A stretch of DNA of 64,000 bases from Sphaerochaeta sp. (GTDB taxonomy: Bacteria; Spirochaetota; Spirochaetia; Sphaerochaetales; Sphaerochaetaceae). Below, piece by piece: positions 25,526 to 34,121 of the stretch (its first letter is position 1; each line of letters begins with the position of its first letter). The stretch spans positions 1 through 64,000 of the forward strand of contig JAKVPA010000009.1 in the NCBI GenBank assembly GCA_022482495.1, given 5' to 3'. The notes below the pieces were generated by a model. That model was not told the origin of the DNA. It saw only the letters and a list, made by a program, of their open reading frames with translations, and did not search any database. The translations under genes and the position numbers were made by a program.

Positions 25526-27235
25526 TCATCGCAAGGCAATGACACGCGCCGGAGCGCCATCCCCATCAATCGGCAGGGGAAGCACCAGAAGCCGCACTGT
25601 CTGTCCGACAAGAGCCCGGGTCCCGGTGAGATTCTCAACGATCAGGCCATCGGCGGAGAAAATACGTCGGTGGATCGGATATGATGCGTCCACGTCAGGA
25701 CTGGGAGTGTCAAAGGCGAACAGATGGATGCCACGGGCCAGCAACCGCTCCACATCCGCATCAGAGAGCACGGGGTATCCTTCCAGGTACGCTTTCGTCC
25801 CCCACTTCCCCTCCCATCCGGTGGAAACCACCACCATGTCCACTCCGTCGGGGACGGAACGGACATCCATTCCATCCATCACGTAGGCCGTACCGATGAA
25901 ACGGGAAAGCGGGAACCGTCCCAGCGTTTTCCCCTGTGGAAGCAGATGGGCCGGAGCGTCCACATGGGTCAGGCTGTGGCTTCCCAGCGTGATCCGTTTC
26001 ACCCGGTATCCATCGCGTTCCAACGAGAAGGAATCCTGGATATCCACCGCGGGATCGCCGGGATACAATGCTGGTGTCGGGACAAGCGGATGGCTGAGGT
26101 CGACGACATCCTCGCTCAGGCCATGGGAAAACAGCTGGTGAATGACACTCTTGTACGCCGTATCGGCAAGCTGATGGGAAAACTCTGTTTCATCGGCAAT
26201 ACCAAGCTTCCCCACGACAGGATGCATCCGGAACACCAGATCCTCCGCAGCGGCTTCGGCCAACGAGGAGATGGAATGGGTTTCCCGCTCCCGTTTGAGC
26301 CATGCCTTGAATTCCCCCAATGTTCTCTGGATCATCACGTTGCTTTGGGCGATGTTCTTCTCCCTGTTTTCCCGCCGGTAGGAGAGATCGGCATCCCGAA
26401 CCAACCGGACGCCATTCCTCCCCGCCAACCCGTCCTCCACGTCATGAGGATTGGCAAGGTCGATCACCAACGCGTTCTCCCGCATCGGCGCGGTTTGGGA
26501 AAGCGCGTACTCCAACCCTTTGGTAGCGCATATCACGACGGAATAGGAGTGCAACAACGAAAAGCGCCCATCATAGGAGACTGGTTCCACACCAGGAGGA
26601 ACCAATTCCGTCTTTCGTTCATCCCGAAGCGTCATGCGCACACGACATCCTTTTTCCGTGAGGAACGACGCGACCATCCGACCCGTGGCGCTGGAGCCGA
26701 TCACCAAAACGGGCAGCCCCTCATGGGGATGGATCACATCCGCCAATGCGGTACAGAGATGGGGTTCACACTGATCCAGATCCAGCAGGCTGTGCGCTTT
26801 TTTCCCCACGGTAACGGCAAGGCGGAACAGTTGCTGGGTGACCGGTGTGGCGCACCCACTGTTTCGTGACAGGATGGCGGCATCCTCCAGCTGGCTGATG
26901 ATTGCATCCTCCCCGAAGAGGGGTGAATGCAGGCCACAGGCAAGCTCAAACAACCAGGTGACCGCCGCGTCACCTTCCCTGCGATAGGCAACATTCTTCC
27001 ATCGAAGCGGGCTGGTTCCAAACACACGGCACAGTGGCTCATACCCGTCGGCGTTGCCATCTTCCTGCCACAACTCCACACGGTCACAGGTGGAGAGAAG
27101 CACGGCGCCATGACACCGAACGCGGGTTTTCAGCTCCACCAACAGATCGGAGAGCCGTCCACGATCGGCCAGGGCGAACACCGTCCGATCCTCGGGGGGA
27201 ACATCTGAAAACTGGATTCCATTTACCGTGAGCAT
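25526..27235 (-). CDS. glutamyl-tRNA reductase-like protein fused to a cyclase (PF04199-type) domain
   Basis: A 569-aa fusion. Residues 1-375 align with glutamyl-tRNA reductase (HemA): LLSTCDRVELW puts the catalytic cysteine at 50, GLHSPLFGEDAI and LVIGSSATGRMVASFL (NADPH domain) follow, and a C-terminal dimerisation helix ends LFSHGLSED. Two conserved positions differ: Asn after the cysteine is Asp, and the active-site histidine near 94 is Trp. From about 378 a metal-dependent cyclase/kynurenine-formamidase domain begins (VVDLSHPLVPT), with metal motif SHSLTHVDAPAH near 420. No other tetrapyrrole gene is nearby. It overlaps the Ogg gene by 13 bp. Function uncertain. Confidence 0.8.
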   Translation of the reverse strand: MLTVNGIQFSDVPPEDRTVFALADRGRLSDLLVELKTRVRCHGAVLLSTCDRVELWQEDGNADGYEPLCRVFGTSPLRWKNVAYRREGDAAVTWLFELACGLHSPLFGEDAIISQLEDAAILSRNSGCATPVTQQLFRLAVTVGKKAHSLLDLDQCEPHLCTALADVIHPHEGLPVLVIGSSATGRMVASFLTEKGCRVRMTLRDERKTELVPPGVEPVSYDGRFSLLHSYSVVICATKGLEYALSQTAPMRENALVIDLANPHDVEDGLAGRNGVRLVRDADLSYRRENREKNIAQSNVMIQRTLGEFKAWLKRERETHSISSLAEAAAEDLVFRMHPVVGKLGIADETEFSHQLADTAYKSVIHQLFSHGLSEDVVDLSHPLVPTPALYPGDPAVDIQDSFSLERDGYRVKRITLGSHSLTHVDAPAHLLPQGKTLGRFPLSRFIGTAYVMDGMDVRSVPDGVDMVVVSTGWEGKWGTKAYLEGYPVLSDADVERLLARGIHLFAFDTPSPDVDASYPIHRRIFSADGLIVENLTGTRALVGQTVRLLVLPLPIDGDGAPARVIALR

Positions 27236-27969
27236 GGCAATACCCCGCTTTGCGCTGCCTGGAACAGATACTGCTGGGCCAAGGCCTGATACGGCGCGAA
27301 CATCAAAGGAGTCTTTCCAGAAAAATAACAGGCCATGACCTTTTTCATCCACGTATCCATCGGGAATACATCCATCCGGTGACACCCGTACAACAGGATG
27401 CAGTCGGCGACTTTGGGACCGATGCCGCTTCGGGCGATCAATTGGTTTCGCGCTTTGGAAGTCGGCAGATCATCAGGAATCTCGGAGAACTCCTCCACTG
27501 CTTTGACGATGTAGGCGCCCCGATACCCAAAATGAAGATCCCGCAATTCAGATTCCGTCGCCCGTCCCAGTTGCTCTCGGGTGGGAAACGCGTACCACGA
27601 TCCTTCCACATGGGTGCCGTACATCCGGCAGAGCGCGTCATACATCGTTGTGATCCGCTTGATGTTGTTGTTCTGGCTCATGATGAAGCTGATCGTCGCG
27701 ATCCATTGGCTCTGGCGAAGGATGTGCAGCCCCGGATGCAGGGAAATGGCATTTGCCAAGACAGACGACAAGGAGGCAAGATATCCTCTTGCCTCCTTGT
27801 AAGGGAAGTCCATGTCAAAATAGTCTGACAGGCCTTCCTTCCCGATGTCTTCCTGGTGACGAACCGTCACCACACGGCCATCGAGTACGGTCTGAAAGCA
27901 TCCCGCCTGCGCCTTCCACGAGAAGCACTGCCCCCCGAGGAGCGTTGCGGGAAAATCAACCACGTCCAT
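27223..27969 (-). CDS. 8-oxoguanine DNA glycosylase/AP lyase (OGG1/AlkA type)
   Basis: HhH-GPD DNA repair glycosylase of 248 aa. GGQCFSWK near the N-terminus, MSQNNNIKRI and the helix-hairpin-helix SGIGPKVADCILL (catalytic lysine in GPKVADC) match bacterial OGG1. The essential aspartate is in VFPMDTW (about 200). It removes oxidised guanine from DNA. It is the first gene of a three-gene minus-strand unit with the fusion protein and the kinase-like gene. Confidence 0.88.
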   Translation of the reverse strand: MDVVDFPATLLGGQCFSWKAQAGCFQTVLDGRVVTVRHQEDIGKEGLSDYFDMDFPYKEARGYLASLSSVLANAISLHPGLHILRQSQWIATISFIMSQNNNIKRITTMYDALCRMYGTHVEGSWYAFPTREQLGRATESELRDLHFGYRGAYIVKAVEEFSEIPDDLPTSKARNQLIARSGIGPKVADCILLYGCHRMDVFPMDTWMKKVMACYFSGKTPLMFAPYQALAQQYLFQAAQSGVLPCSR

Positions 27970-28005
27970 ACCGCTTATGGTAGCATATGGGACGCGATCA
28001 ATCCA

Positions 28006-28374
28006 TTACGCTTTCCAAAGCCCATGCTTGTTGCAATAGGCGTAGACGTTCTTCACCTTGTCGCCAGACAGAATGGCGAACTCAGCTTCCGGCTTCATAC
28101 CCGGTTTCAGATCTTTGCGCTGATAGCCCTGCTCAGTCTCCAGAGCGATCCACTCGATGTAGTGATCCGGTTCCATCGGATGAGGTACAGAACCAACAAC
28201 AACCTTCACTTTGCCTTTCTCTTCAGTCAAAACGGGGACGTGCTTCTCTTTCGCGGCATCCGTGGTATTCGGAACCAGTTCCGTCATCGGGTCTCCGCAG
28301 CAAGTGACCGTACCGCCACCGACTTTGACGAATTCAACAATGTTTCCGCAATGCATACACTTCAAGAATCTCAT
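28006..28374 (-). CDS. dfx: desulfoferrodoxin (superoxide reductase)
   Basis: Two-iron superoxide reductase of 122 aa, which reduces superoxide to peroxide without making oxygen, as is usual in anaerobes. The N-terminal rubredoxin-like iron site is CMHC (6, 9) and CC (25, 26). The catalytic iron ligands are visible as KEKHVPV, VGSVPHPMEPDHYIEW and AYCNKHGLW. GGGAGGTGCC precedes the ATG and a strong promoter lies upstream, so it is probably highly expressed. Confidence 0.95.
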   Translation of the reverse strand: MRFLKCMHCGNIVEFVKVGGGTVTCCGDPMTELVPNTTDAAKEKHVPVLTEEKGKVKVVVGSVPHPMEPDHYIEWIALETEQGYQRKDLKPGMKPEAEFAILSGDKVKNVYAYCNKHGLWKA

Positions 28375-28403
28375 GGTTATGGCACCTCCCTGTGCCTTGT
28401 TTA

Positions 28404-28432
28404 AAGATACCTACGGATGGCAGGGAAGTCAA
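28404..28432 (-). promoter_or_regulatory. promoter of dfx
   Basis: On the minus strand TTGACT (28432-28427), a 17-base spacer and TATCTT (28409-28404), about 30 bases before the start codon. Confidence 0.7.
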
Positions 28433-28438
28433 GAAACC

Positions 28439-29599
28439 TTACTTTCTTGTGGTTTTTGCCAAGTGTTCCGTCATGAAAACCATCAGGACAAGGAAACACA
28501 GGAGATACCACGGAAGGAACGCGATGCCGATACGGGATGCGATCCTGCCGAACAACGGAGGAAGGAACGTGGAACCCACATAGGCAGAAGCCATCTGCAC
28601 CCCCATGATGGACTGTGAGTACTGGGCTCCGAAATGCGCCGGGGTGGCATGCAGGAGACTGGGATACACCGGAGCGCATCCCACGCCGATGATGACGAAT
28701 CCCGCCAAGGGAATGCCCCCGGGAAGCGGCAGGAACAAGCAGAGCAATCCGATCGCGATGACGCCCTGCCCAAGGCGTACCATGCGCTCATCCCCCAACG
28801 TTCCGGTAACGAATCCCGCAACAAATCTTCCCGCGGTGATTCCCAAATAGAACAGCGACGCGAACGACGCGGCGGTGGTGGGGTCGACGCCCCGATGCAG
28901 CACCAGATAACTGGCAGCCCACAGTCCGGTGGTCGTCTCCAGACCGCAATAGCAGAAAAACGCGATGAGCGCCGCTTTCGCCCCGGCAAGAGAGGCTGTA
29001 TTCTTCAGCGACAGGCGGACATGCCGTTCATCAGAAGCTTTGTTGTGTGCCCGCGTTTCCTTCCAAAGGGGAAAAGAAAACAACAATACGGCGCAGAGGA
29101 CCACCTGGATGACGCCGACCGTCTGGTATCCACGGTTCCACGCAAACCCTCGGGACAGGCTCCACCCCATGATGAAAGGTCCGGTGGAAGCTCCGATGCC
29201 CCAAAAACAGTGCAACCAACTCATGTGGCGGGACGTGGAATGGAGCGCCACATAGTTGTTCAGCGCCGCGTCAACGCTCCCCGCCCCCAACCCGTACGGG
29301 ACGGCCCAAAGGCACACCTGCCAGAAGGAGTGGGAAAGAGAAAAGCCGAACAACGCGATGGCGGTGGTCAGGACACTGAAGAACGTCGTCTTCCCCGTAC
29401 CCAGCCGGGTGATCACACGATCACTTGCCAGACTGGAAAGAATGGTTCCGCCGGCGATGATCATGCTGACGATCCCGGCGTAAGACACGGGAACGGCGAA
29501 CCCTTGGGACATGGTGGGCCAGGCGCTTCCCAACAGCCCGTCGGGAAGGCCCAGACTGATGAACGCTGCGTAGACCAATGCGAGCAACAATGAGGACAT
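28439..29599 (-). CDS. MFS transporter
   Basis: Major facilitator of 386 aa with twelve predicted helices. LASDRVITRLGTGKT matches the loop 2-3 motif, GLGAGSVDAALNNYVA is similar to fucose/glucose-type MFS proteins, and the second half opens around residue 210. Substrate not predictable. The start is taken at 29599 (MSSLLLALVYAAF), which begins directly with the first helix; the upstream open frame is polar and not coding-like. It ends 30 bases upstream of the dfx -10. Confidence 0.85.
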   Translation of the reverse strand: MSSLLLALVYAAFISLGLPDGLLGSAWPTMSQGFAVPVSYAGIVSMIIAGGTILSSLASDRVITRLGTGKTTFFSVLTTAIALFGFSLSHSFWQVCLWAVPYGLGAGSVDAALNNYVALHSTSRHMSWLHCFWGIGASTGPFIMGWSLSRGFAWNRGYQTVGVIQVVLCAVLLFSFPLWKETRAHNKASDERHVRLSLKNTASLAGAKAALIAFFCYCGLETTTGLWAASYLVLHRGVDPTTAASFASLFYLGITAGRFVAGFVTGTLGDERMVRLGQGVIAIGLLCLFLPLPGGIPLAGFVIIGVGCAPVYPSLLHATPAHFGAQYSQSIMGVQMASAYVGSTFLPPLFGRIASRIGIAFLPWYLLCFLVLMVFMTEHLAKTTRK

Positions 29600-29672
29600 A
29601 TACGCAAATGATATCGACAAAACGGGAGGGAAGACAATCGACCAGCCAGGGGAAAGCCCGTATACTTGGGGT

Positions 29673-30170
29673 ATGTATACCGAATGCGTGTTACCGATGA
29701 CGGAGATGGATGCCCAATCGTTCCTCCAGAGTGATCCCGAGGAGATGCGCCGGAGGTTTGAGGCAGTCATCCAGACGGAAGGTCCGATTCTGGACAGCCT
29801 TCTGGAAAAACGGGTGCTCCGCTCCTATGGTTTGGTGAAGCGGGGAAGCAGGATTCGCCCGTTGATGGACCGTATCCTGGAAGCAATGGATACGGAACGC
29901 ACCTGGCAGGTATCCGCCGATGGCAAGCGGCATGCCGTCTATTGGCCGGAATCCTACCGCGGAAAAGACAAGGCGACGTTCACCGAATGCAGGATTCCCA
30001 GTGATCGTGACATCATGGAAATCCCGCTGTGCGAGGTGGCCAACCTGATGCGGAGCATCGGCGTCAAACAAAAAACCAAGCTGTTCAACCTTACGGCCAA
30101 ACAGCTTGGCTACGCGCGCAAGGGAGCGAACATCAGAAAGACGTTCGCCCTCGCCTATCCGCTTATTTGA
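29673..30170 (+). CDS. stand-alone DUF3320-type protein
   Basis: 165-aa protein that resembles the DUF3320 segment normally found at the C-terminus of large superfamily-I helicases. It has an N-terminal helical part ([19 protein letters not shown]) and the closing [16 protein letters not shown]...[11 protein letters not shown] block. On its own it may be a nucleic-acid-associated accessory domain. TATACT lies just upstream of a GTATACTTGGGG leader. The ATG at 29697 is an alternative start. Its 3' end overlaps cysK by 8 bp on the opposite strand. Confidence 0.7.
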   Translation: MYTECVLPMTEMDAQSFLQSDPEEMRRRFEAVIQTEGPILDSLLEKRVLRSYGLVKRGSRIRPLMDRILEAMDTERTWQVSADGKRHAVYWPESYRGKDKATFTECRIPSDRDIMEIPLCEVANLMRSIGVKQKTKLFNLTAKQLGYARKGANIRKTFALAYPLI

Positions 30171-31095
30171 TGTCTTCGAACAACCAGGTGGACAGATAGC
30201 GCTCACCCGTATCGGGAAGAAGCGCGACGATCGTCTTGCCCTTGTTCTCCGGCTTCTTTGAGTACTCCAGGGCGGCGGACAGGGCTGCACCGGAAGAAAT
30301 ACCGATCAAAAGGCCTTCCTCACGGGCCGCGGCGCGCGCCGTCTGACCGGCTTTGGCGTCATTCGCCTCGAACACATCGTCCAGCACGGAACGATCAAGC
30401 ACCTCGGGAACGAATCCCGCGCCGATGCCCTGGATCTTGTGCGGACCGGCATGCCCTTCCTTCAGGACCGGGCTGGTCTCCGGCTCAACGGCAACAATCT
30501 TTACGTTGGGGTTCTTCTCTTTCAGATACTTGCCGATACCGGTCACCGTGCCACCGGTGCCGACGCCGGCGATGAACACATCCACGTTATGTCCGGAATC
30601 TTCCCAAATCTCCGGACCGGTGGTGGTGTAATGGGCTTTCCAGTTGGCCGGGTTGGTGAACTGGCTGGGGATGAACGAACCAGGGATGGAAGCCGCGATC
30701 TCTTTGGCTTTGGCGATGGCGCCGCTCATTCCTTTGGAGCCTTCGGTGAGCACCAGCTCAGCGCCAAAGGCGGCAAGTAGTTTTCTGCGCTCGATGGACA
30801 TCGTCTCCGGCATGGTGATGATCAGATGATATCCCTTCACCGCCGCGGTGAACGCCAATCCGACACCGGTGTTTCCACTGGTCGGCTCAACAAGCGTTGC
30901 TCCCGGTTTGATGATTCCGCGCTTCTCCGCGTCGTCAATCATGGCGAATCCAATACGATCCTTCACGGAAGAGCAAGGATTGAAGCTCTCCACCTTGACC
31001 AGCACGGTCGCGTAACCGTCCTTGTTCAATTTATTGATCCGTACCAGGGGAGTATGTCCGATGGTCTGCGTGATGTCCTGATAGATGTGCGACAT
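30163..31095 (-). CDS. cysK: cysteine synthase A
   Basis: PLP enzyme that makes cysteine from O-acetylserine and sulfide, 310 aa, the usual size. The PLP lysine is in SSVKDRIGF (about 45), the substrate loop is [12 protein letters not shown] and the phosphate loop is [13 protein letters not shown] strong promoter with repeated TAGTAATT elements lies upstream, and two Rrf2 regulators precede it on the same strand. This suggests control by cysteine or Fe-S status. Confidence 0.96.
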   Translation of the reverse strand: MSHIYQDITQTIGHTPLVRINKLNKDGYATVLVKVESFNPCSSVKDRIGFAMIDDAEKRGIIKPGATLVEPTSGNTGVGLAFTAAVKGYHLIITMPETMSIERRKLLAAFGAELVLTEGSKGMSGAIAKAKEIAASIPGSFIPSQFTNPANWKAHYTTTGPEIWEDSGHNVDVFIAGVGTGGTVTGIGKYLKEKNPNVKIVAVEPETSPVLKEGHAGPHKIQGIGAGFVPEVLDRSVLDDVFEANDAKAGQTARAAAREEGLLIGISSGAALSAALEYSKKPENKGKTIVALLPDTGERYLSTWLFEDIK

Positions 31096-31120
31096 TCCAA
31101 GCCTCCTAGCTTTTAATTCT

Positions 31121-31168
31121 TAGTAATTTGATACACTTAATAGTAATTAGGTCATGGGTATTTGTCAA
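31121..31168 (-). promoter_or_regulatory. cysK promoter with repeated operator-like element
   Basis: On the minus strand TTGACA (31168-31163), a 17-base spacer and TACTAT (31145-31140). TAGTAATT occurs twice in the same orientation on the plus strand, at 31121-31128 and 31141-31148, exactly 20 bp apart and overlapping the -10. This is a likely Rrf2-type binding site. Confidence 0.6.
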
Positions 31169-31200
31169 GAGGGTCAGATGGGTTTTTCTCAGTATGTTTC

Positions 31201-31611
31201 TCAGATTTGGAAGAAAATCTTGCTGTTCAGCAAAAGATCAGCCAATGTTTTGCCAGAGAGCAGTTCGGACAACTTTCGGTCCACCACTTCGTACAGGTAC
31301 ACGCGGAGGCACATTTCATATGGGTTCTCGTCCGTATTCTTCTCCGGAGTGATGCAGATATCCCCTTCCAACGCGGAAAGAATCTCGTACAGCGTGATGG
31401 CATGTGCGGAACGGGAAAGCTGATAGCCTCCGTTCTTTCCTTTCGCGGAAACCAAAATCCCGTTTCTTGAAAGCGACAACGCCAGTTGCCGGAGATACTG
31501 GATGCTGATGCCTTGCCGTTCGGCCACCATGGAAAGGGTCACCGGAGCGGGATGAGCGGCGATGTCCGCCAGCATCCGAAGCCCGTAACGGGCGCGTGTG
31601 GTCAGTTTCAT
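31201..31611 (-). CDS. Rrf2-family transcriptional regulator
   Basis: 136-aa winged-helix regulator with the Rrf2 N-terminus KLTTRARYGLRMLADIA and SIQYLRQL, RNGILVSAKGKNGGYQL. Only two cysteines lie in the usual cluster region (GDIC and EMCLRV), so an IscR-type 2Fe-2S site is unlikely; CymR-like control of cysteine genes is a better fit. It overlaps the second Rrf2 gene by ATGA and lies 105 bp upstream of cysK. Confidence 0.88.
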   Translation of the reverse strand: MKLTTRARYGLRMLADIAAHPAPVTLSMVAERQGISIQYLRQLALSLSRNGILVSAKGKNGGYQLSRSAHAITLYEILSALEGDICITPEKNTDENPYEMCLRVYLYEVVDRKLSELLSGKTLADLLLNSKIFFQI

Positions 31612-32012
31612 ATGCCCATCCCTTTGACCATCGAGGCCAAGTTCCCGGCCAGTTGTTCCATCGTGATGGAATCGGCCGTCTGGAAGATCAAATCCTCCAT
31701 TTCATCCCAAAACGACTCGGTGACGCATTCCCCGTTGCGGGAACATTTCCGACAGGGAAGCTTCAATCCCCCCTCACTGGCGGAAAGCACATCCTGGCAG
31801 GTGATGCCTTTGCGCGCCAACGTGTAGCCACCCGTCGCGCCTCGCGAGGAGGTGACCAATCCCGCTTTGCGCAGGGGAATCATCAATTGCTCCAAGTATC
31901 CGAACGGGATGCCCGTCGCCTGATGGATTTCCGTGCCGCTGCGGGGCACGGAGGATGATGCCAGATACAACATCGCTTCAAGACTGTACCGTCCTTTTGT
32001 GGATAACTGCAT
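31608..32012 (-). CDS. Rrf2-family transcriptional regulator with cysteine cluster
   Basis: 134-aa Rrf2 protein (QLSTKGRYSLEAMLYLA at the N-terminus, GYLEQLM, SSRGATGGYTLAR). Unlike its neighbour it keeps three cysteines in LPCRKCSRNGEC, spacing C-x2-C-x5-C, which could bind an Fe-S cluster. It lies directly downstream of the DUF1846 gene (8-bp gap) and overlaps the other Rrf2 gene. Confidence 0.88.
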   Translation of the reverse strand: MQLSTKGRYSLEAMLYLASSSVPRSGTEIHQATGIPFGYLEQLMIPLRKAGLVTSSRGATGGYTLARKGITCQDVLSASEGGLKLPCRKCSRNGECVTESFWDEMEDLIFQTADSITMEQLAGNLASMVKGMGI

Positions 32013-32020
32013 TCCTCCTC

Positions 32021-33539
32021 CTAGATCGGGTTGTACACATTCGTCGTGGGGAACTTCGGATCGCTGGTCACGTACAGCCCGACCTTCCTCAGTCCCGCAC
32101 TGTCTCCGCTGGACGGGATGTGGGACAGATGCATCTCACACCCCGAAAGCGTTGGCAACACCCCGAGCGCTTTCTTGGCGTTGCCGTCGATGACTGCGCT
32201 CATCGCCAGACAGATCAACATCTCGTCAAGGTTGATCGACACCCCTCTGCCGGAGAGGATGTCACGCTTGACGGTGGTGACGCTTCGCACCACGGAAGAC
32301 GGGATCAGATCGACGTCCCTGTCGATGCCTGCAAGCCGCTTCAACGCGTTGAGGATCACGGCGCTGGAAGCGTGCATCAACGCGGAATTATGCCCGGTCA
32401 CCATTGTTCCGTCCGGCAACTGGATCGCCGCCGCGCACACCACCCCGCCGATTCCTTTGCCCTGCGCGATGGCATCGGAGAGCGCCTTCCGCGCCACAGG
32501 CACCACGGGCAGATCCTCCTCGGAGAGCCCGCACCGTTGCATGATGGCGCGACAGCGCTCTTCCGTTTCCTTGCTTCCCACCCCCAGCGCGTAATCCGAG
32601 GCCGCGTGCAGGTACCGTCGGATGATCTCCTGCTGGGCCGCGGCGCGCACCACCGCGTCATCGATGATTCCCTGGGAGCAGCGGTTGACCCCCATGTCCG
32701 TCGGGCTCTTGTACACGCATTCCGCTCCGGTGATCTTCTCCAGGATCCGCGTAAGCAGCGGAAACGCCTCCAAATCCCGAGAGTAGTTCACCGCAGCCGT
32801 CCCATATGCCGCCAGATGGTAGTGGTCGATCCGGTTCCTGTCCCCGATGTCCGCCGTCGCGCTTTCATAGGCGATGTTCACCGGGTGATCAATGGGCAGA
32901 TCCCAGATGGGAAACGTCTCGAACTTGGCGTAGCCCGATTTTCTTCCCGCTTTCCCATCATGATACATCTCAGACAGACAGGTGGCAAGCTTGCCGCTGC
33001 CCGGTCCCGGGGCGGTGACCAGCACCACGGGACGATCCGTCGGGATGTATGGGTTCGCCCCGTAGCCAGCGTCACTGACGATCAGGTCGACATCCGCGGG
33101 ATACCCCGGGGTGCTCTTGTGCAGGAACACCTGGATGCCACGACGCTCCAACAGCGCGCGGAACCGCTCCACCGTGTCATCCATGCGGTCGTACCGGGTG
33201 ATGACCACCTTGGTGCACTACAAGGCCCCAGCGTGAGAAATCGTCGATCATCTTGAAGACATCCGTATCATAGGTGATGCCGAAATCACTGCGGATCTTC
33301 CGGTGCTCCACATCCCCGGCGTAAATGCAGATGATCACATCCAGCTGGTCCTTGATCCCCTGGAACACCCGCATCTTCACGTTGGGATCGAACCCGGGGA
33401 GCACCCGGGAGGCATGGTAGTCATACAGGAGTTTTCCTCCGCATTCCATGTACAGTTTCCCATTGCTGGATCGAAGGTGATCCATGATGCTTCGTGTCTG
33501 TTCTTTCAGGTACTTCTCATTGTCAAAGCCGATTCGCAT
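32021..33539 (-). pseudogene. DUF1846 protein, frame-disrupted near 33212
   Basis: The two parts together make a normal-length DUF1846 protein (about 505 aa). The N-terminal 113 residues begin RIGFDNEKYLKEQ with LYMECGGKLLYDYHASRVLPG. The remainder contains VTAPGPGSGKLATCLSEMYHD, KSGYAKFETFPIW and SPTDMGVN. The frame changes at GTGCACCAAGG on the minus strand. Deleting one C restores RWGLVVHKVVITRYD, which aligns without a gap to the family pattern. Function of DUF1846 is unknown; it has a nucleotide-binding-like glycine loop. An assembly indel is as likely as a real mutation. Confidence 0.85.
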
Positions 33540-33560
33540 TCCTTCCCTTCCCGAAAAACA

Positions 33561-34109
33561 TCAATAACAGATGCGCTTTCGCAGTGCCTCGGCTTCCTCC
33601 GCTCCGAACAGGTACCGGACGATGGCAAGACCGAAATCAATCGCCGCTCCGGCACCGATGGCGGTGATCAGATTCCCGTCGGTGATCACCTTCTGAGTCT
33701 GGTCAAACGTGATGGACGGGGCGGCTTTCTCGGCGCCGGGGAAGCAGGTGACGTGTTTTCCTTCCAACAAGCCGGATCCGCCCAGGACGACGGCAGGCGC
33801 GGCGCAGATGGCGGCGACAAGCTTTCCCTGGGAAGAAAGCCTGATGGCCGTGCCGACCACGTCGTAACTGGCGGCGAGGTTCTTGCTCCCCACTCCGCCT
33901 CCGGGCAGGACGATGGCGTCCCACGCTTGATCCTTGCATTTCTCAAACTGGGCATCACAGACGATGGTCATCCGATGACTGGAGAGAATCACCTTCCTCC
34001 CCAATCCGGCGACGGTCACCTCACAACCGGCGCGACGGAGCAGATCAATCGGAGCGATCGCCTCCATATCCTCGAATCCGTCGGCAAGCACCACAACCAC
34101 ATTGCTCAT
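33561..34109 (-). CDS. DJ-1/PfpI family protein
   Basis: 182-aa DJ-1 superfamily protein. The nucleophile elbow cysteine is in AAICAAPAVVL (about 100), the conserved glutamate in ADGFEDMEA (about 14), and the fold continues with LPGGGVGSKNL and GAGAAIDFGLAIV. It is of the YajL/DJ-1 type, linked to protein or metabolite repair and oxidative stress. It is 12 bp upstream of nothing on its own strand except the DUF1846 gene (22 bp), and follows the DAHP synthase gene by 12 bp, so the three may be one unit. Confidence 0.9.
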   Translation of the reverse strand: MSNVVVVLADGFEDMEAIAPIDLLRRAGCEVTVAGLGRKVILSSHRMTIVCDAQFEKCKDQAWDAIVLPGGGVGSKNLAASYDVVGTAIRLSSQGKLVAAICAAPAVVLGGSGLLEGKHVTCFPGAEKAAPSITFDQTQKVITDGNLITAIGAGAAIDFGLAIVRYLFGAEEAEALRKRICY

Positions 34110-34121
34110 GATCCATCCTCC

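Noticed and set aside
26090-26110. Separate cyclase gene starting inside the HemA-like frame
   Set aside because: No ATG, GTG or TTG lies at the domain junction in the cyclase frame, so a single fused frame is the simplest reading.
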